Assembly: GCA_007279905.1 (NCBI GenBank)
Contig: QYPH01000062.1
Span: forward strand, 1 to 37,212
Reading direction: 5' to 3'
DNA from: Actinomycetota bacterium
GTDB taxonomy: Bacteria; Actinomycetota; Acidimicrobiia; Acidimicrobiales; Ilumatobacteraceae
Length of the DNA: 37,212 bases
Shown in pieces: positions 17,165 through 25,598 of the stretch. Position numbers and translations under genes: made by a program. Within the stretch, counting starts at the first letter, position 1. Every line of letters begins with the position of its first letter. A model generated the notes under the pieces. That model ran no database searches, was not told where the DNA came from, and was given only the letters and a program-made list of their open reading frames with translations.

Positions 17165-18027
17165 GAAAAATTCACCGCTCTCGTAGTGTCAATTTGTTTG
17201 AGCACGTCGCGCAACAGTGCGCCAACGCGTTGTGCAGACTCTTTGCCAACCTGCAACACATCTTCGCCCGAAAGTGGAAGAGGATTGATGCCCGCAGCCA
17301 AGTTGGTGGCAAGCGAGAGCGCCAACACGCGCATGCCTAAGTGGCGCGCAGCAATAGTCTCGAGCACAGTCGACATGCCAACCATGTCGGCGCCCAATGT
17401 GGCGATAGCACGAATTTCTGCGGGTGTTTCAAAATGCGGCCCGTGAAATCCGAAATAAACGGCTTCGTTGATGTTGGGAGACACGTTGTGTACAAGCGCG
17501 CGCAATGAAGAGTTGTAAGCGTCGGTTAAATCAACAAAGCGACCAGCATGTGGTGCGGGCGGATTGTCGCCTGTGAGTGGTGAATGACCCGTCATGTTGA
17601 TGTGGTCTTTGATGACAACTGGTTCGCCAATCGTCCAATCTTTTTGCAAACACCCTGCTCCATTGGTGAGCAGTGCAATCTTGCATCCGAGGGCATGCGC
17701 AACACGCACACCATGGACAACTGCGTGCACTCCATGACCTTCATATAAGTGTGTGCGACCAGTAAGCAGCAACACTCGAGTCGACCCGATCGTTATCGAC
17801 TTGAGCGCACCACCATGGCCAATGACCGAGGGGCGAGTGAATCCTGGAATGTCACCAACTTTTATCGAGCGCACAGGAGTCGAGGACACTTCTTCGATCA
17901 GACCAACTGCATCTGCCCAGCCAGACCCGAGCACCACAAGTACATCGTGTTGGCCGCCGAGTTGGGCGCTCACTATTTCGGCAGACCGATCGGCCAGCGC
18001 GAATGCCTCGTTGACTACTTGATCCAT
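17161..18027 (-). CDS. purine nucleoside phosphorylase (trimeric type)
   Basis: PNP splits purine nucleosides with phosphate to the base and ribose 1-phosphate. The 288-residue protein has VVLGSGWADAV, GDIPGFTRPSVIGHGG, LLLTGRTHLYEGH with the phosphate-binding His, LLTNGAGCLQ, DHINMTGHSPLTG, and GPHFETPAEIRAIATLGADMVGMSTV with the catalytic Glu, then LSLATNLAAG with the purine-contacting Asn. This is the trimeric PunA/human-like class (specific for 6-oxopurines), unlike hexameric DeoD. It is the first gene of the operon with the amidohydrolase, cdd and the dioxygenase, and diverges from bioY. Confidence 0.93.
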   Translation of the reverse strand: MDQVVNEAFALADRSAEIVSAQLGGQHDVLVVLGSGWADAVGLIEEVSSTPVRSIKVGDIPGFTRPSVIGHGGALKSITIGSTRVLLLTGRTHLYEGHGVHAVVHGVRVAHALGCKIALLTNGAGCLQKDWTIGEPVVIKDHINMTGHSPLTGDNPPAPHAGRFVDLTDAYNSSLRALVHNVSPNINEAVYFGFHGPHFETPAEIRAIATLGADMVGMSTVLETIAARHLGMRVLALSLATNLAAGINPLPLSGEDVLQVGKESAQRVGALLRDVLKQIDTTRAVNFS

Positions 18028-18125
18028 GATTTAATCCGTAAATTGAACCTTAAATAAAGACCCATGGATAAAGGCTACGCATCAAAATTCGGATTGGGAC
18101 ATCTACATCGGTAGCGTGGTGCGAT

Positions 18126-18764
18126 ATGAATACGACTGCATCTACATCTGTACATTCACCCGTCCGCGTAGCCAGAGTATTGGCCGATTTTTTGCCACAG
18201 CGTTTAACGCGCGCATCGACCATCACGCAGGATGTTGTACTTGTCGGTGGATTTGCATTGCTGACAGCCTTGGCGGCACAAATTGAAATACCACTCGGGT
18301 TTACACCAGTGCCACTCACTGGCCAAACTTTTGCTGTGTTACTTGCCGGAGCAGTGCTCGGCATGAGGCGCGGCGCATTGAGTCAATTGGCCTACTGGTT
18401 TGCGGGCCTCACTGGCTTGCCGTTTTATTCGGGTGGCGCAGGTGGATGGAAATCTGGAACTGGCGCGACACTCGGATACCTCGTGGGCTTCATCGTCGCT
18501 GCTGGAGCTATTGGTTATCTTGCTGAAAAGAAACAAGATCGCAACTTTGTTACTTCGCTGCCAGCAATGTTGCTTGGCTCAACCATCATCTATGCATTCG
18601 GTGCAACATGGTTGGCGCACAACATCAATGTTCCACTTGCAAACGGTGAGACGAATGCAATCAGTCTTGGTGTCGCGCCTTTTCTGATCGGTGACTTGCT
18701 CAAGGCTTTAGTCGCGGCAGGTCTGACGAGCACTGTTTGGAATGCACTCAAAAAGCAGAGCTAG
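18126..18764 (+). CDS. bioY: biotin transporter substrate-binding protein BioY
   Basis: BioY is the membrane S-component of the ECF-type biotin importer. The 212-residue protein has about six hydrophobic helices after a hydrophilic 30-residue N-terminus. It has the BioY core IEIPLGFTPVPLTGQTFAVL, GAVLGMRRGALSQLAYWFAG and LPFYSGGAGG, then GATLGYLVGF, which form the biotin-binding groove. No BioM or BioN gene is adjacent, so it either uses a shared ECF module or works alone. The 98-base region upstream, shared with PNP, holds no clear biotin-repressor palindrome that I could see. It converges on the methyltransferase gene 11 bases away. Confidence 0.92.
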   Translation: MNTTASTSVHSPVRVARVLADFLPQRLTRASTITQDVVLVGGFALLTALAAQIEIPLGFTPVPLTGQTFAVLLAGAVLGMRRGALSQLAYWFAGLTGLPFYSGGAGGWKSGTGATLGYLVGFIVAAGAIGYLAEKKQDRNFVTSLPAMLLGSTIIYAFGATWLAHNINVPLANGETNAISLGVAPFLIGDLLKALVAAGLTSTVWNALKKQS

Positions 18765-18775
18765 CAACGACGCGC

Positions 18776-19360
18776 TTAGCGCGAGCGCTCAAGTTCGTAC
18801 AACGTGGTGCCACTGTTGCGCGCCACCCAGAGTCCTGCACCTGCCTGGACGAAATTTTTGGATAAGCGTTTTCGATACCACTCGCCAGTGCGAGAGTAAA
18901 TGTTGAGGTCTGTCGTTTTTTTGTCGACTGCATTGCGCAAGTCTGCAGACGTTGGCACTTCAAGGTACAAAACACTGCGAGTTGCTTTGGCCAGGTTGCC
19001 GATAGCGGTGGCGGCTTGCTTGTCGTTCAGATATTGCAGCACGCTGTGGCAGACGACAAGATCAAATTGTCGAGATGGAAACCATGTCGCAATGTCGTGG
19101 CACTCGTGGTGATATTTTTCGCAGGCGTGCTCACTGATATCAACAGACAATCTTTTTACTTTTGGGTGATTGGTTGCATACCAGTCTCTCCAGTAGCCAA
19201 GACCTGCCCCTACATCGAGCACCGAGCGCACGGGCACTTCCCACCATTGGCACATCGCGTGCACTCCCGCGGCAAGATTGTTGACCTTGGTTCGGCTGTG
19301 GACTGGGCTTGTTGAATAGAACCGCTTGAAAAAAGCGGCATCAAATGTCTGGCGGGGCAT
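18776..19360 (-). CDS. class I SAM-dependent methyltransferase
   Basis: A 194-residue protein with motif I SVLDVGAGLGYWRDW, a strand-2 acidic position (RLSVDISEHACEKY), FDLVVCHSVLQYLNDKQAA (motif II) and a later SVLYLEVPTSADL. The start MPRQTFDAAFFKRFY at 19360 is chosen because the open frame upstream to 19483 crosses the promoter and start of the divergent peroxidase gene. The N-terminal FFKRFYxxxPVHSRTKV pattern is seen in uncharacterised actinobacterial methyltransferases. The substrate is unknown. Confidence 0.68.
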   Translation of the reverse strand: MPRQTFDAAFFKRFYSTSPVHSRTKVNNLAAGVHAMCQWWEVPVRSVLDVGAGLGYWRDWYATNHPKVKRLSVDISEHACEKYHHECHDIATWFPSRQFDLVVCHSVLQYLNDKQAATAIGNLAKATRSVLYLEVPTSADLRNAVDKKTTDLNIYSRTGEWYRKRLSKNFVQAGAGLWVARNSGTTLYELERSR

Positions 19361-19391
19361 GCATCTTGTGTAGCAGGTGACGGGGCTTACA

Positions 19392-19419
19392 TTACGATTG
19401 TTGCCGTTACGATTGTTGC
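19392..19419. repeat. 13-bp tandem direct repeat in divergent promoter
   Basis: TTACGATTGTTGC occurs twice (19392-19404 and 19407-19419), separated by CG, giving a 15-base period. It lies 36 bases upstream of the peroxidase start and 32 upstream of the divergent methyltransferase start, so it may be a regulator-binding site. Nothing else in the 95-base gap is striking except the AAGGAG ribosome-binding site. Confidence 0.5.
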
Positions 19420-19455
19420 GCAAGCCAGCCAAATTCGATTGCGAAGGAGCAAAAT

Positions 19456-19941
19456 ATGTCGGTTTATGAAACGAAGATCGCACGCCTCGATGGCACCGGA
19501 AACCCTTTTGAAGACGTGCTTGGCAAAGTGACCTTGCTCGTCAATGTGGCGTCCAAGTGCGGCTTAACTCCGCAGTACTCGGCGATGCAGAAACTGCACG
19601 CAGACTTATCGGCCAAAGGTTTTAGCGTGCTCGGCGTGCCGTGCAATCAGTTCATGGGCCAAGAGCCAGGCAACGCACAAGAGATCCAAGAGTTTTGTTC
19701 GACAACGTACGGTATTGATTTTCCATTGAGCGAAAAGGTAGATGTCAATGGTGATGCGCGCCACGCCCTATACACAACGCTCACGACATCACCAGATGCC
19801 GAAGGTTATACAGGCGACATCCGTTGGAACTTTGAGAAGTTTTTAATCGGTCGGAACGGCGAAGTGGTTGCAAGGTTTGGACCGCAAGTTGAGCCAGATG
19901 CGCCAGAAGTATTGGCCGCAATCACTTCAGCATTGGGCTAA
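19456..19941 (+). CDS. glutathione peroxidase-family thiol peroxidase
   Basis: A 161-residue GPx-fold protein reducing hydroperoxides. The peroxidatic residue is cysteine, C35 in NVASKCGLTPQY, not selenocysteine. GVPCNQFMGQEPG supplies Q65, and IRWNFEKFLI has the catalytic Trp and Asn. C81 in IQEFCSTTYG is at the resolving position of thioredoxin-dependent members, so thioredoxin is the likely reductant, which fits actinobacteria that lack glutathione. The start has AAGGAG eight bases upstream. Six bases separate it from aguB, suggesting one transcript with the agmatine genes. Confidence 0.93.
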   Translation: MSVYETKIARLDGTGNPFEDVLGKVTLLVNVASKCGLTPQYSAMQKLHADLSAKGFSVLGVPCNQFMGQEPGNAQEIQEFCSTTYGIDFPLSEKVDVNGDARHALYTTLTTSPDAEGYTGDIRWNFEKFLIGRNGEVVARFGPQVEPDAPEVLAAITSALG

Positions 19942-19946
19942 ACACG

Positions 19947-20819
19947 ATGCTCAAAGTAGGTGCGATACAGATGTCGATGTCGACAGACATTGCGACAAAT
20001 ATTGCAACTGCAGAGCGACTCGTGCGCGATGCTGCATCACAAGGTGCACAGGTTGTTTTGATTCCCGAGCTTTTCGAAGGGCATTATTTTTGCAAGGACG
20101 TTGATCCGAAACACTTCAACCTTGCTTTGCCCATCAACGGACATCCCACCATCGCGCACTTTCAACAGGTTGCAAAAGAACTCAATGTTGCGTTGCCAAT
20201 CAGCGTGTTTGAACGGGCCAACGAAGCGTTGTTCAATACGGTTGCGATGATTGATGCCGATGGTTCGATGATGGGCATCTATCGCAAGAGCCATATTCCC
20301 GACGGCATTGGCTACAGCGAAAAATATTATTTCAGTCCTGGCGATACCGGATTTCGGGTGTGGAAAACACGTCATGGCGCCGTCGGTGTAGGTATTTGCT
20401 GGGACCAATGGTTTCCAGAATGCGCACGCTCAATGGCGCTACTTGGCGCTGATGTGTTGATGTACCCAACCGCCATTGGCAGCGAACCACCAAACCCATC
20501 GTGGGATTCTGCTCACCATTGGCAACGCGTAATGCAAGGCCACGCAGGAGCCAACATGGTTCCGGTCGTTGCAGCCAATCGCATCGGTCGCGAGGTTGGG
20601 GAGCAAACAGAAATCACGTTTTACGGATCGTCGTTTATCACCGATGCACTTGGTGCCAAAGTTGCAGAGGCAAATCGCACCGACGAAGGCGTCTTGGTGG
20701 CAAGCATTGACTGCAACGAAAATCGTCTAATGCGCAGCGCTTGGGGATTGTTTCGTGACCGACGCCCAGAGCTGTATCGCGGTTTGACCACGTTTGACGG
20801 CACGACGTCGGGAAACTGA
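19947..20819 (+). CDS. aguB: N-carbamoylputrescine amidase
   Basis: AguB hydrolyses N-carbamoylputrescine to putrescine, CO2 and ammonia. The 290-residue nitrilase-superfamily protein has the triad E41 (IPELFEGHYFCKD), K114 (IYRKSHIPDG) and C151 (VGICWDQWFPE). The segments KYYFSPGD and HHWQRVMQGHAGANMVPVVAANRIG are typical of the AguB/CPA branch. It ends two bases before aguA, which produces its substrate, making the assignment firm. Cytoplasmic. Confidence 0.94.
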   Translation: MLKVGAIQMSMSTDIATNIATAERLVRDAASQGAQVVLIPELFEGHYFCKDVDPKHFNLALPINGHPTIAHFQQVAKELNVALPISVFERANEALFNTVAMIDADGSMMGIYRKSHIPDGIGYSEKYYFSPGDTGFRVWKTRHGAVGVGICWDQWFPECARSMALLGADVLMYPTAIGSEPPNPSWDSAHHWQRVMQGHAGANMVPVVAANRIGREVGEQTEITFYGSSFITDALGAKVAEANRTDEGVLVASIDCNENRLMRSAWGLFRDRRPELYRGLTTFDGTTSGN

Positions 20820-20821
20820 CC

Positions 20822-21799
20822 ATGAAACTGCCGGGTGAGTTTGCTCCTCACGAACGCACAGTGATTGCGTGGCCGACGCGCGACGACGTGTATGGCGAGT
20901 ATTTGGGTGAGGCACGAGACGCACATGCGGCACTAGCGCGCACGATCTCTGGCTACGAACCAGTGACCATGATTGTAAATCAACATCAAGCCGAGATTGC
21001 ATCCGAGTTGTGTGGCCCAACAGTCGACGTGGTTGCGATACCTATCGACGATTCGTGGTTTAGAGACTCTGGACCGATTTATGTTTTCGACGGCGATGAG
21101 CGCCTTGCAGGAAACTGGATTTTTAATGGCTGGGGCCAAAAGTTTGTGCCATTTGACAAAGATGCCGCTGTAGCTAGCGCGTGGGCGCAACACGCTGGAC
21201 ATGCGGTGCGCAATATCGACATGGTGCTCGAAGGTGGTTCAATCACCTCTGACGGTGCTGGTTTGTTGGCGACAACCGAACAATGTTTGTTGCATCCAAA
21301 CCGCAATCCGCACTTCAGCAAAGATCAGATTGAACAACGATTGCGCAGCGAGTTTGGTTTGAACGAAGTGATGTGGCTTCCACATGGTTTGTCGATGGAT
21401 GCCGATACCGACGGACACGTTGACAACGTTGCAATTTTTATTGCGCCACGCACGATGGTCTTTCAGACATGCAACGACAAGTCGCTGAGCGATCACGTGC
21501 GTCTTGAGGAAAACCGCAGAGTTGCCGAATCGTTTGGCGTCACCATGCATGAGATTCCTGTGCTGCCTGTTGTCGAGTACCACGGAGAGCGCGTGCAGGT
21601 TCCATATCTCAATTTCTATATGGTCAATGGGGCGGTGATTGTGCCGGTTTGTGGACACGCAGCCGACGACGACATGCTGGCCCTCATCGGCGAATACATT
21701 CCCGATCGCGACATCATTGGTCTCGACATCGGTGGCATTCTTGCTTACGGCGGCGGCGGTATTCACTGCATCACGCAGCAAATACCTGCTGTGCTCTAG
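20822..21799 (+). CDS. aguA: agmatine deiminase
   Basis: AguA converts agmatine to N-carbamoylputrescine and ammonia. The 325-residue peptidylarginine-deiminase-fold protein shows MKLPGEFAPHERTVIAWPTR, DDSWFRDSGPIYV with the substrate Asp residues, NGWGQKF, VLEGGSITSDGAG, HGLSMDADTDGHVDNVA with the catalytic His, and the nucleophile C316 in GGGGIHCITQQ. The start lies two bases after aguB. Arginine decarboxylase is not in the window. With aguB it completes agmatine-to-putrescine conversion. Confidence 0.95.
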   Translation: MKLPGEFAPHERTVIAWPTRDDVYGEYLGEARDAHAALARTISGYEPVTMIVNQHQAEIASELCGPTVDVVAIPIDDSWFRDSGPIYVFDGDERLAGNWIFNGWGQKFVPFDKDAAVASAWAQHAGHAVRNIDMVLEGGSITSDGAGLLATTEQCLLHPNRNPHFSKDQIEQRLRSEFGLNEVMWLPHGLSMDADTDGHVDNVAIFIAPRTMVFQTCNDKSLSDHVRLEENRRVAESFGVTMHEIPVLPVVEYHGERVQVPYLNFYMVNGAVIVPVCGHAADDDMLALIGEYIPDRDIIGLDIGGILAYGGGGIHCITQQIPAVL

Positions 21800-21805
21800 C
21801 AGTTT

Positions 21806-23356
21806 TTAAACAGGAGCATCCATTGAGCGCAGCGGCAAGTGCTGCGACGGCAGGTTATCCCACATGTCGGCAAGCAAGTCGTCGCGCAGCGCACGCACAC
21901 TTGGGTCGTTCCAACGATTGACGTGTTGCAAAGGGTCGTGTGTGAGGTCGTAGAGCTCGCCATCACCGGCTTTGTTCATGGTGCCGTCGAGGGCGGCTGT
22001 GCATACCCAGTTATTGCGACAGATGGTACGCAGATGCACAATTTTTCCAAACAGCACAGAATCCCACTCGGTGAGCACGCGCTCGTGACCAAGTTGTTCG
22101 GCCTCGGCTTGATGCATTGGCAGTCGAGGTGCTTCTACGTAGCTCGGTTGGGCCATGCCTGCGATGTGAGCAAAAGTTGCGGCAAGTGAAACGTGGCCGA
22201 CAGGAGCAGAAACACGAGCAGGTGCGATGTTGGCACTTGGTGCTGGTCGCCAAATGAGTGGAAGTCGCATTAACGAGTCGACGTGGTACGGACCCTTGAA
22301 CAGTAGACCAAAGTCGCCTTGAAACTCGCCGTGGTCGGTGGTGTACAACACATCGAGATCGTTGCCCCAACCGCGTGACTCGATCGCGCCCATGACTTTG
22401 GCAATGGCTTCGTCAATCAATTCGTTTTCGACATGCGTGTATGCATTGACTTCGCGAACTTGGTCTTGCGTCAGCGTTGCTGGCACCCAGCGAGCCGGTG
22501 CTTCGTAGTTGGAAACAAATGTGCCGTCGTACCAACCGCGCCAGTGGCGCAATTTGTCGTCGAGCACTGCTTCACGAGTTGTTGAATTTGCGATGTATCC
22601 CTCGGGAAGATCGAGGTCTTGCCATTTCACGCGATGCATCTCTGAAGCCGGCGGATCCCATGGGTGATGTGGATCAGGAAAGCTCATCCAACAAAACCAG
22701 TCGCGATCTGCAGGCAACGACTCGAGCCACGCAATCGTACGTTGAGCAACCCATTCGGTGTGATACCACTCGGTGGGAATTGGGTTGACGTGCACTTGGG
22801 GCGCTTTGGTGTCGCCACCGCCCTCGGCATTGACTTGCAATTCATTGTCGAGCACTCGGTAATAACTCAAAACTGATTCTGGATGATTGTCGCGTATCCA
22901 TTGCGAGTAATGCAATGCACCTGCAGCACCATGCGTTGCAAGTTCCATGTGGTCAAAACCACGATGCGGATCATTTGGGTTTTCGTTCGTAGAGCGATGG
23001 GCACCCATTCGGTTTTCGGTAAAGCGCAAAAATGGATCGAGCAATGGCTCAAAGTGGGCTTTGCCAATGAGTGCAGTTGCGTATCCAGTTGCTCGCAGGT
23101 CAGCTGCAATGCTCGGTGCGTCTTCTGGCAGTGGTACGCCGTTCATCCACACGCCGTGAGTAGCAACGTGTTGGCCGGTGAGCATGGTGCTGCGCGACGG
23201 CATGCACACAACATTTTGTGGGTGCGCACGATCAAACGTGATGCCGTGTTTACTCAAGGCATCAATTGTTGGAGTGCGTGCAATGAGTCCGCCGTTGCAA
23301 CCGAGTGCGTCATAGCGCTGTTGATCGGTGGTGATAAACAAAATCTTGCGGCCCAT
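21806..23356 (-). CDS. sulfatase (formylglycine-dependent, type I)
   Basis: A 516-residue arylsulfatase-like hydrolase. It opens with ILFITTDQQRYDALG (metal-binding Asp pair). It has the modification motif C51-M-P-S-R in NVVCMPSRSTMLTGQH, where the Cys is converted to formylglycine by FGE; that enzyme is not in the window. Further marks are GKAHFEP, SFPDPHHPWDPP and LYTTDHGEFQGDFGLLFKGP with the second metal site. There is no signal peptide, so it is likely cytoplasmic, unlike many secreted sulfatases. The substrate is unknown; a phosphonate monoester hydrolase or choline-sulfatase-like activity is possible. It starts directly at the end of the SRPBCC gene. Confidence 0.88.
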   Translation of the reverse strand: MGRKILFITTDQQRYDALGCNGGLIARTPTIDALSKHGITFDRAHPQNVVCMPSRSTMLTGQHVATHGVWMNGVPLPEDAPSIAADLRATGYATALIGKAHFEPLLDPFLRFTENRMGAHRSTNENPNDPHRGFDHMELATHGAAGALHYSQWIRDNHPESVLSYYRVLDNELQVNAEGGGDTKAPQVHVNPIPTEWYHTEWVAQRTIAWLESLPADRDWFCWMSFPDPHHPWDPPASEMHRVKWQDLDLPEGYIANSTTREAVLDDKLRHWRGWYDGTFVSNYEAPARWVPATLTQDQVREVNAYTHVENELIDEAIAKVMGAIESRGWGNDLDVLYTTDHGEFQGDFGLLFKGPYHVDSLMRLPLIWRPAPSANIAPARVSAPVGHVSLAATFAHIAGMAQPSYVEAPRLPMHQAEAEQLGHERVLTEWDSVLFGKIVHLRTICRNNWVCTAALDGTMNKAGDGELYDLTHDPLQHVNRWNDPSVRALRDDLLADMWDNLPSQHLPLRSMDAPV

Positions 23357-23782
23357 CTATTTCCGATCAAACATCTCTTTGACTTTGGCAATACCCACTC
23401 CTGCAGCACCACCGATTGGCAATGCCAAAACTTCTGGGTCCATATCTGTCGAATACATGAGCAGGCATCGATTGGGTCCATCAGGAATTACATCAACTGT
23501 TCCGAGATGAAATGTGATCAGTGGGTTGTTAACGATCTTGTATTGAAAGCGACGCAAGTCGTGGTCGAGGGTAACGATGTCTTCTTCGAACGTGATGCCG
23601 GCAGCAAGCACGATCCAACGCTTGTTGCCTTCAACGCGACACGAGGTAATTGGAAACCACTCGTGTAGTCGCTCTGGTGCGCCAACAAATGCCCACACGG
23701 TGTCGGCGTCGCATTCGATAAAGCCAAAGCGACGCACGGTTCCCACGCCGTTCAATCTAATCTTTTCGCACTCAAACTGCAC
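23357..23782 (-). CDS. SRPBCC (START-like) family protein
   Basis: A 141-residue protein starting with GTG (MQFECEKIRL). It contains GFIECDADTVWAFVGAPERLH, the usual opening helix of polyketide-cyclase/Bet v 1-like proteins, then WFPITSCRVEG, RWIVLAAGITFEEDI and a terminal long helix region. Such proteins bind small hydrophobic ligands. It lies 12 bases after ung and immediately abuts the sulfatase gene with no spacer, so it is probably co-translated. No specific function can be read from the sequence. Confidence 0.7.
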   Translation of the reverse strand: MQFECEKIRLNGVGTVRRFGFIECDADTVWAFVGAPERLHEWFPITSCRVEGNKRWIVLAAGITFEEDIVTLDHDLRRFQYKIVNNPLITFHLGTVDVIPDGPNRCLLMYSTDMDPEVLALPIGGAAGVGIAKVKEMFDRK

Positions 23783-23794
23783 AAAGCCCGCGAG

Positions 23795-24490
23795 CTAGTG
23801 GTGAAGTATCTGCCAGTCGATGGGGTCTGAGCCGTTTGCTCGAAGTGCTTGATTGATGTGAGAAAAGGGCTTTGACCCAAAGAAGCCAGTATGTGCCGAG
23901 AGCGGACTCGGGTGTGTCGACTCGATGATTGTGTGTTGCGGTTGCGTGATCAAGGATTTTTTGTTGCGCGCAAATGCGCCCCACAACACAAACACGATGG
24001 GCGACTTCAGTGATCCGAGGGTGCGCACTACTGCGTCAGTAAATGTTTCCCAGCCGTGCCCTTGGTGTGTGCCTGCGCCGTCTTGTCGAACAGTAAGTGT
24101 TGCATTGAGCAACAACACGCCTTGGCGAGCCCATGAAGTCAAATCGCCGCTTGACGAAGGCTCAATCCCGCAATCCGCGTGCAGCTCCTTGTAGATGTTG
24201 CGCAGCGATGGAGGGATCTTGACGCCGTGCGATACAGAGAAACACAAACCATTTGCTTGACCGTGTGAGTGATACGGGTCTTGGCCAAGCACAACCACGC
24301 GCACATCTTGTGGTGCGGTGAGTGCGAACGCACGAAACGTTGCGCCTACAGGTGGGTAGACGTTGGCGACTTGTCGTTCGGCAGCAACAAAATCTTGCAA
24401 CGTCGACCAATATGGCTTCGATGTTTCGTCATCAAGCAAGTCTTTCCAGAGGTCTGGCAATTGATCTGCACTTGCAGAAATGTCGCTCAT
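23795..24490 (-). CDS. ung: uracil-DNA glycosylase, family 1
   Basis: Ung removes uracil from DNA. The 231-residue protein has the water-activating motif VVLGQDPYHSHGQANGL (D71), the phenylalanine stack LCFSV, LLLNATLTVR, VLWGAFA, and the intercalation loop HPSPLSAHTGFFG. All family 1 signatures are intact. The start MSDISAS at 24490 overlaps the stop of the upstream membrane protein gene by four bases; the open frame further upstream is inside that gene. Confidence 0.96.
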   Translation of the reverse strand: MSDISASADQLPDLWKDLLDDETSKPYWSTLQDFVAAERQVANVYPPVGATFRAFALTAPQDVRVVVLGQDPYHSHGQANGLCFSVSHGVKIPPSLRNIYKELHADCGIEPSSSGDLTSWARQGVLLLNATLTVRQDGAGTHQGHGWETFTDAVVRTLGSLKSPIVFVLWGAFARNKKSLITQPQHTIIESTHPSPLSAHTGFFGSKPFSHINQALRANGSDPIDWQILHH

Positions 24491-25590
24491 CCGCCAAATA
24501 CTCGATAAACACGCTCTGCTGGTCCGAGCCCAAAATTGTTGTTCCATCCGCTTGCGAGTAATAGTGCAACGACGTAAAACGACAGCGACAACACAAGCGC
24601 GGTGTCAAGCCCAGTTGCACCCACCCAATGCAACCGATGAACAACAAGATTAAAAAATATGACATGCAAGAGGTACACCGAAAGCGTCATGCGTCCGGCC
24701 CGTGCAAGTAACTGTGTGAGAGCAAGTTGCGGCGCGCGCTCAACTGCGAGCGAAACGAGACAGAGTGCGACAACGGCTGTTGCGAGCGTGCCGAGTGAAA
24801 ACAAAATGCCGCGATCGAGGGGTTGGGTCGACAACAGCTTTGCGAGGACGAAGTCACGATTGCCCAGCCGCAAAGACGGCGTCAAGAGATAATTGGCGAC
24901 GTGCGTGGCGAGCATCAGGAGGGTCGCCGCGAACATGAGCCGTAGGCGAATCTCGGGCAATCGATGGATGTGGCGTCCGATCACGATGCCCGCGACAAAA
25001 AATGCGATCCATGGAAACACGGGGTGGGTGTAATCAGTAAATGTGCGAATGAGCAGATTGCGTGGCGAATTGGGCGAGGGTGAGAGCCAATTCGTCAGGT
25101 TGCCATCGAGTAATTGGCTTGCTCGCCACCATGAAAGGCCCGCTGCGCCAATCATGCTTATTACACAAAGTCCAATGAGTTGTCGAGATGACCACGCAAA
25201 CACAGCCGCCGCGATGATGAAATATGCGCCGTAATAAAAGAGGATTGTGCCTGGCCAGATCCATTGCAGGAAGTAACCCAAAAAATACAGCAATGCTCCG
25301 CGACGCAGAAGAACGATGCGAGCGTGCTGGATGTCGGCGCGGTTGTTCGAGGCTCGTGCGCGTTGAGTAAACAAACTCACACCGATGCCGGCAATCAATA
25401 CAAACGTGGCGGCGAATCGTGTGGTGAGTGGTCCTGTGAGTGGGTTGAACATGCGTTCCCACACAGACGGGTGAGTGGGGTACATCGACTGTGCGCCGTT
25501 GAGATATGCGTGATAGTTCATCGCAACGACTCCGAAGAGAGCAATGGCTCGGGTGACGTCCAAACTCTCGATCCGCGATGTCGGAGTCAC
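24487..25590 (-). CDS. DUF418-type polytopic membrane protein
   Basis: A 367-residue protein with about nine to ten hydrophobic segments. It opens RIESLDVTRAIALFGVVAMN, the N-terminus shared by acyltransferase-like DUF418/DUF1624/HGSNAT membrane proteins. It ends with GRMTLSVYLLHVIFF and GLGPAERVYR, typical of the DUF418 C-terminus. Such proteins may acylate or modify exported sugars, but activity is unproven. It lies between the racemase-like gene (eight bases upstream) and ung (4-base overlap). Confidence 0.72.
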   Translation of the reverse strand: MTPTSRIESLDVTRAIALFGVVAMNYHAYLNGAQSMYPTHPSVWERMFNPLTGPLTTRFAATFVLIAGIGVSLFTQRARASNNRADIQHARIVLLRRGALLYFLGYFLQWIWPGTILFYYGAYFIIAAAVFAWSSRQLIGLCVISMIGAAGLSWWRASQLLDGNLTNWLSPSPNSPRNLLIRTFTDYTHPVFPWIAFFVAGIVIGRHIHRLPEIRLRLMFAATLLMLATHVANYLLTPSLRLGNRDFVLAKLLSTQPLDRGILFSLGTLATAVVALCLVSLAVERAPQLALTQLLARAGRMTLSVYLLHVIFFNLVVHRLHWVGATGLDTALVLSLSFYVVALLLASGWNNNFGLGPAERVYRVFGG

Positions 25591-25598
25591 GAATTGAT

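Noticed and set aside
18028-18125. Biotin-repressor site or riboswitch upstream of bioY
   Set aside because: The 98-base spacer has no matching palindrome and is too short for a riboswitch; nothing specific was seen.
19361-19483. N-terminal extension of the reverse-strand methyltransferase
   Set aside because: It would cover the promoter, ribosome-binding site and start of the peroxidase gene and encodes an Asn/Arg low-complexity stretch derived from the 13-bp repeat.
19556-19564. Selenocysteine glutathione peroxidase
   Set aside because: The catalytic codon is TGC (Cys) and no in-frame TGA occurs; this is a cysteine-type enzyme.
22883-23668. 261-codon forward-strand open frame
   Set aside because: It is antisense to the sulfatase and SRPBCC genes, both of which have clear motifs; its translation has no recognisable pattern.
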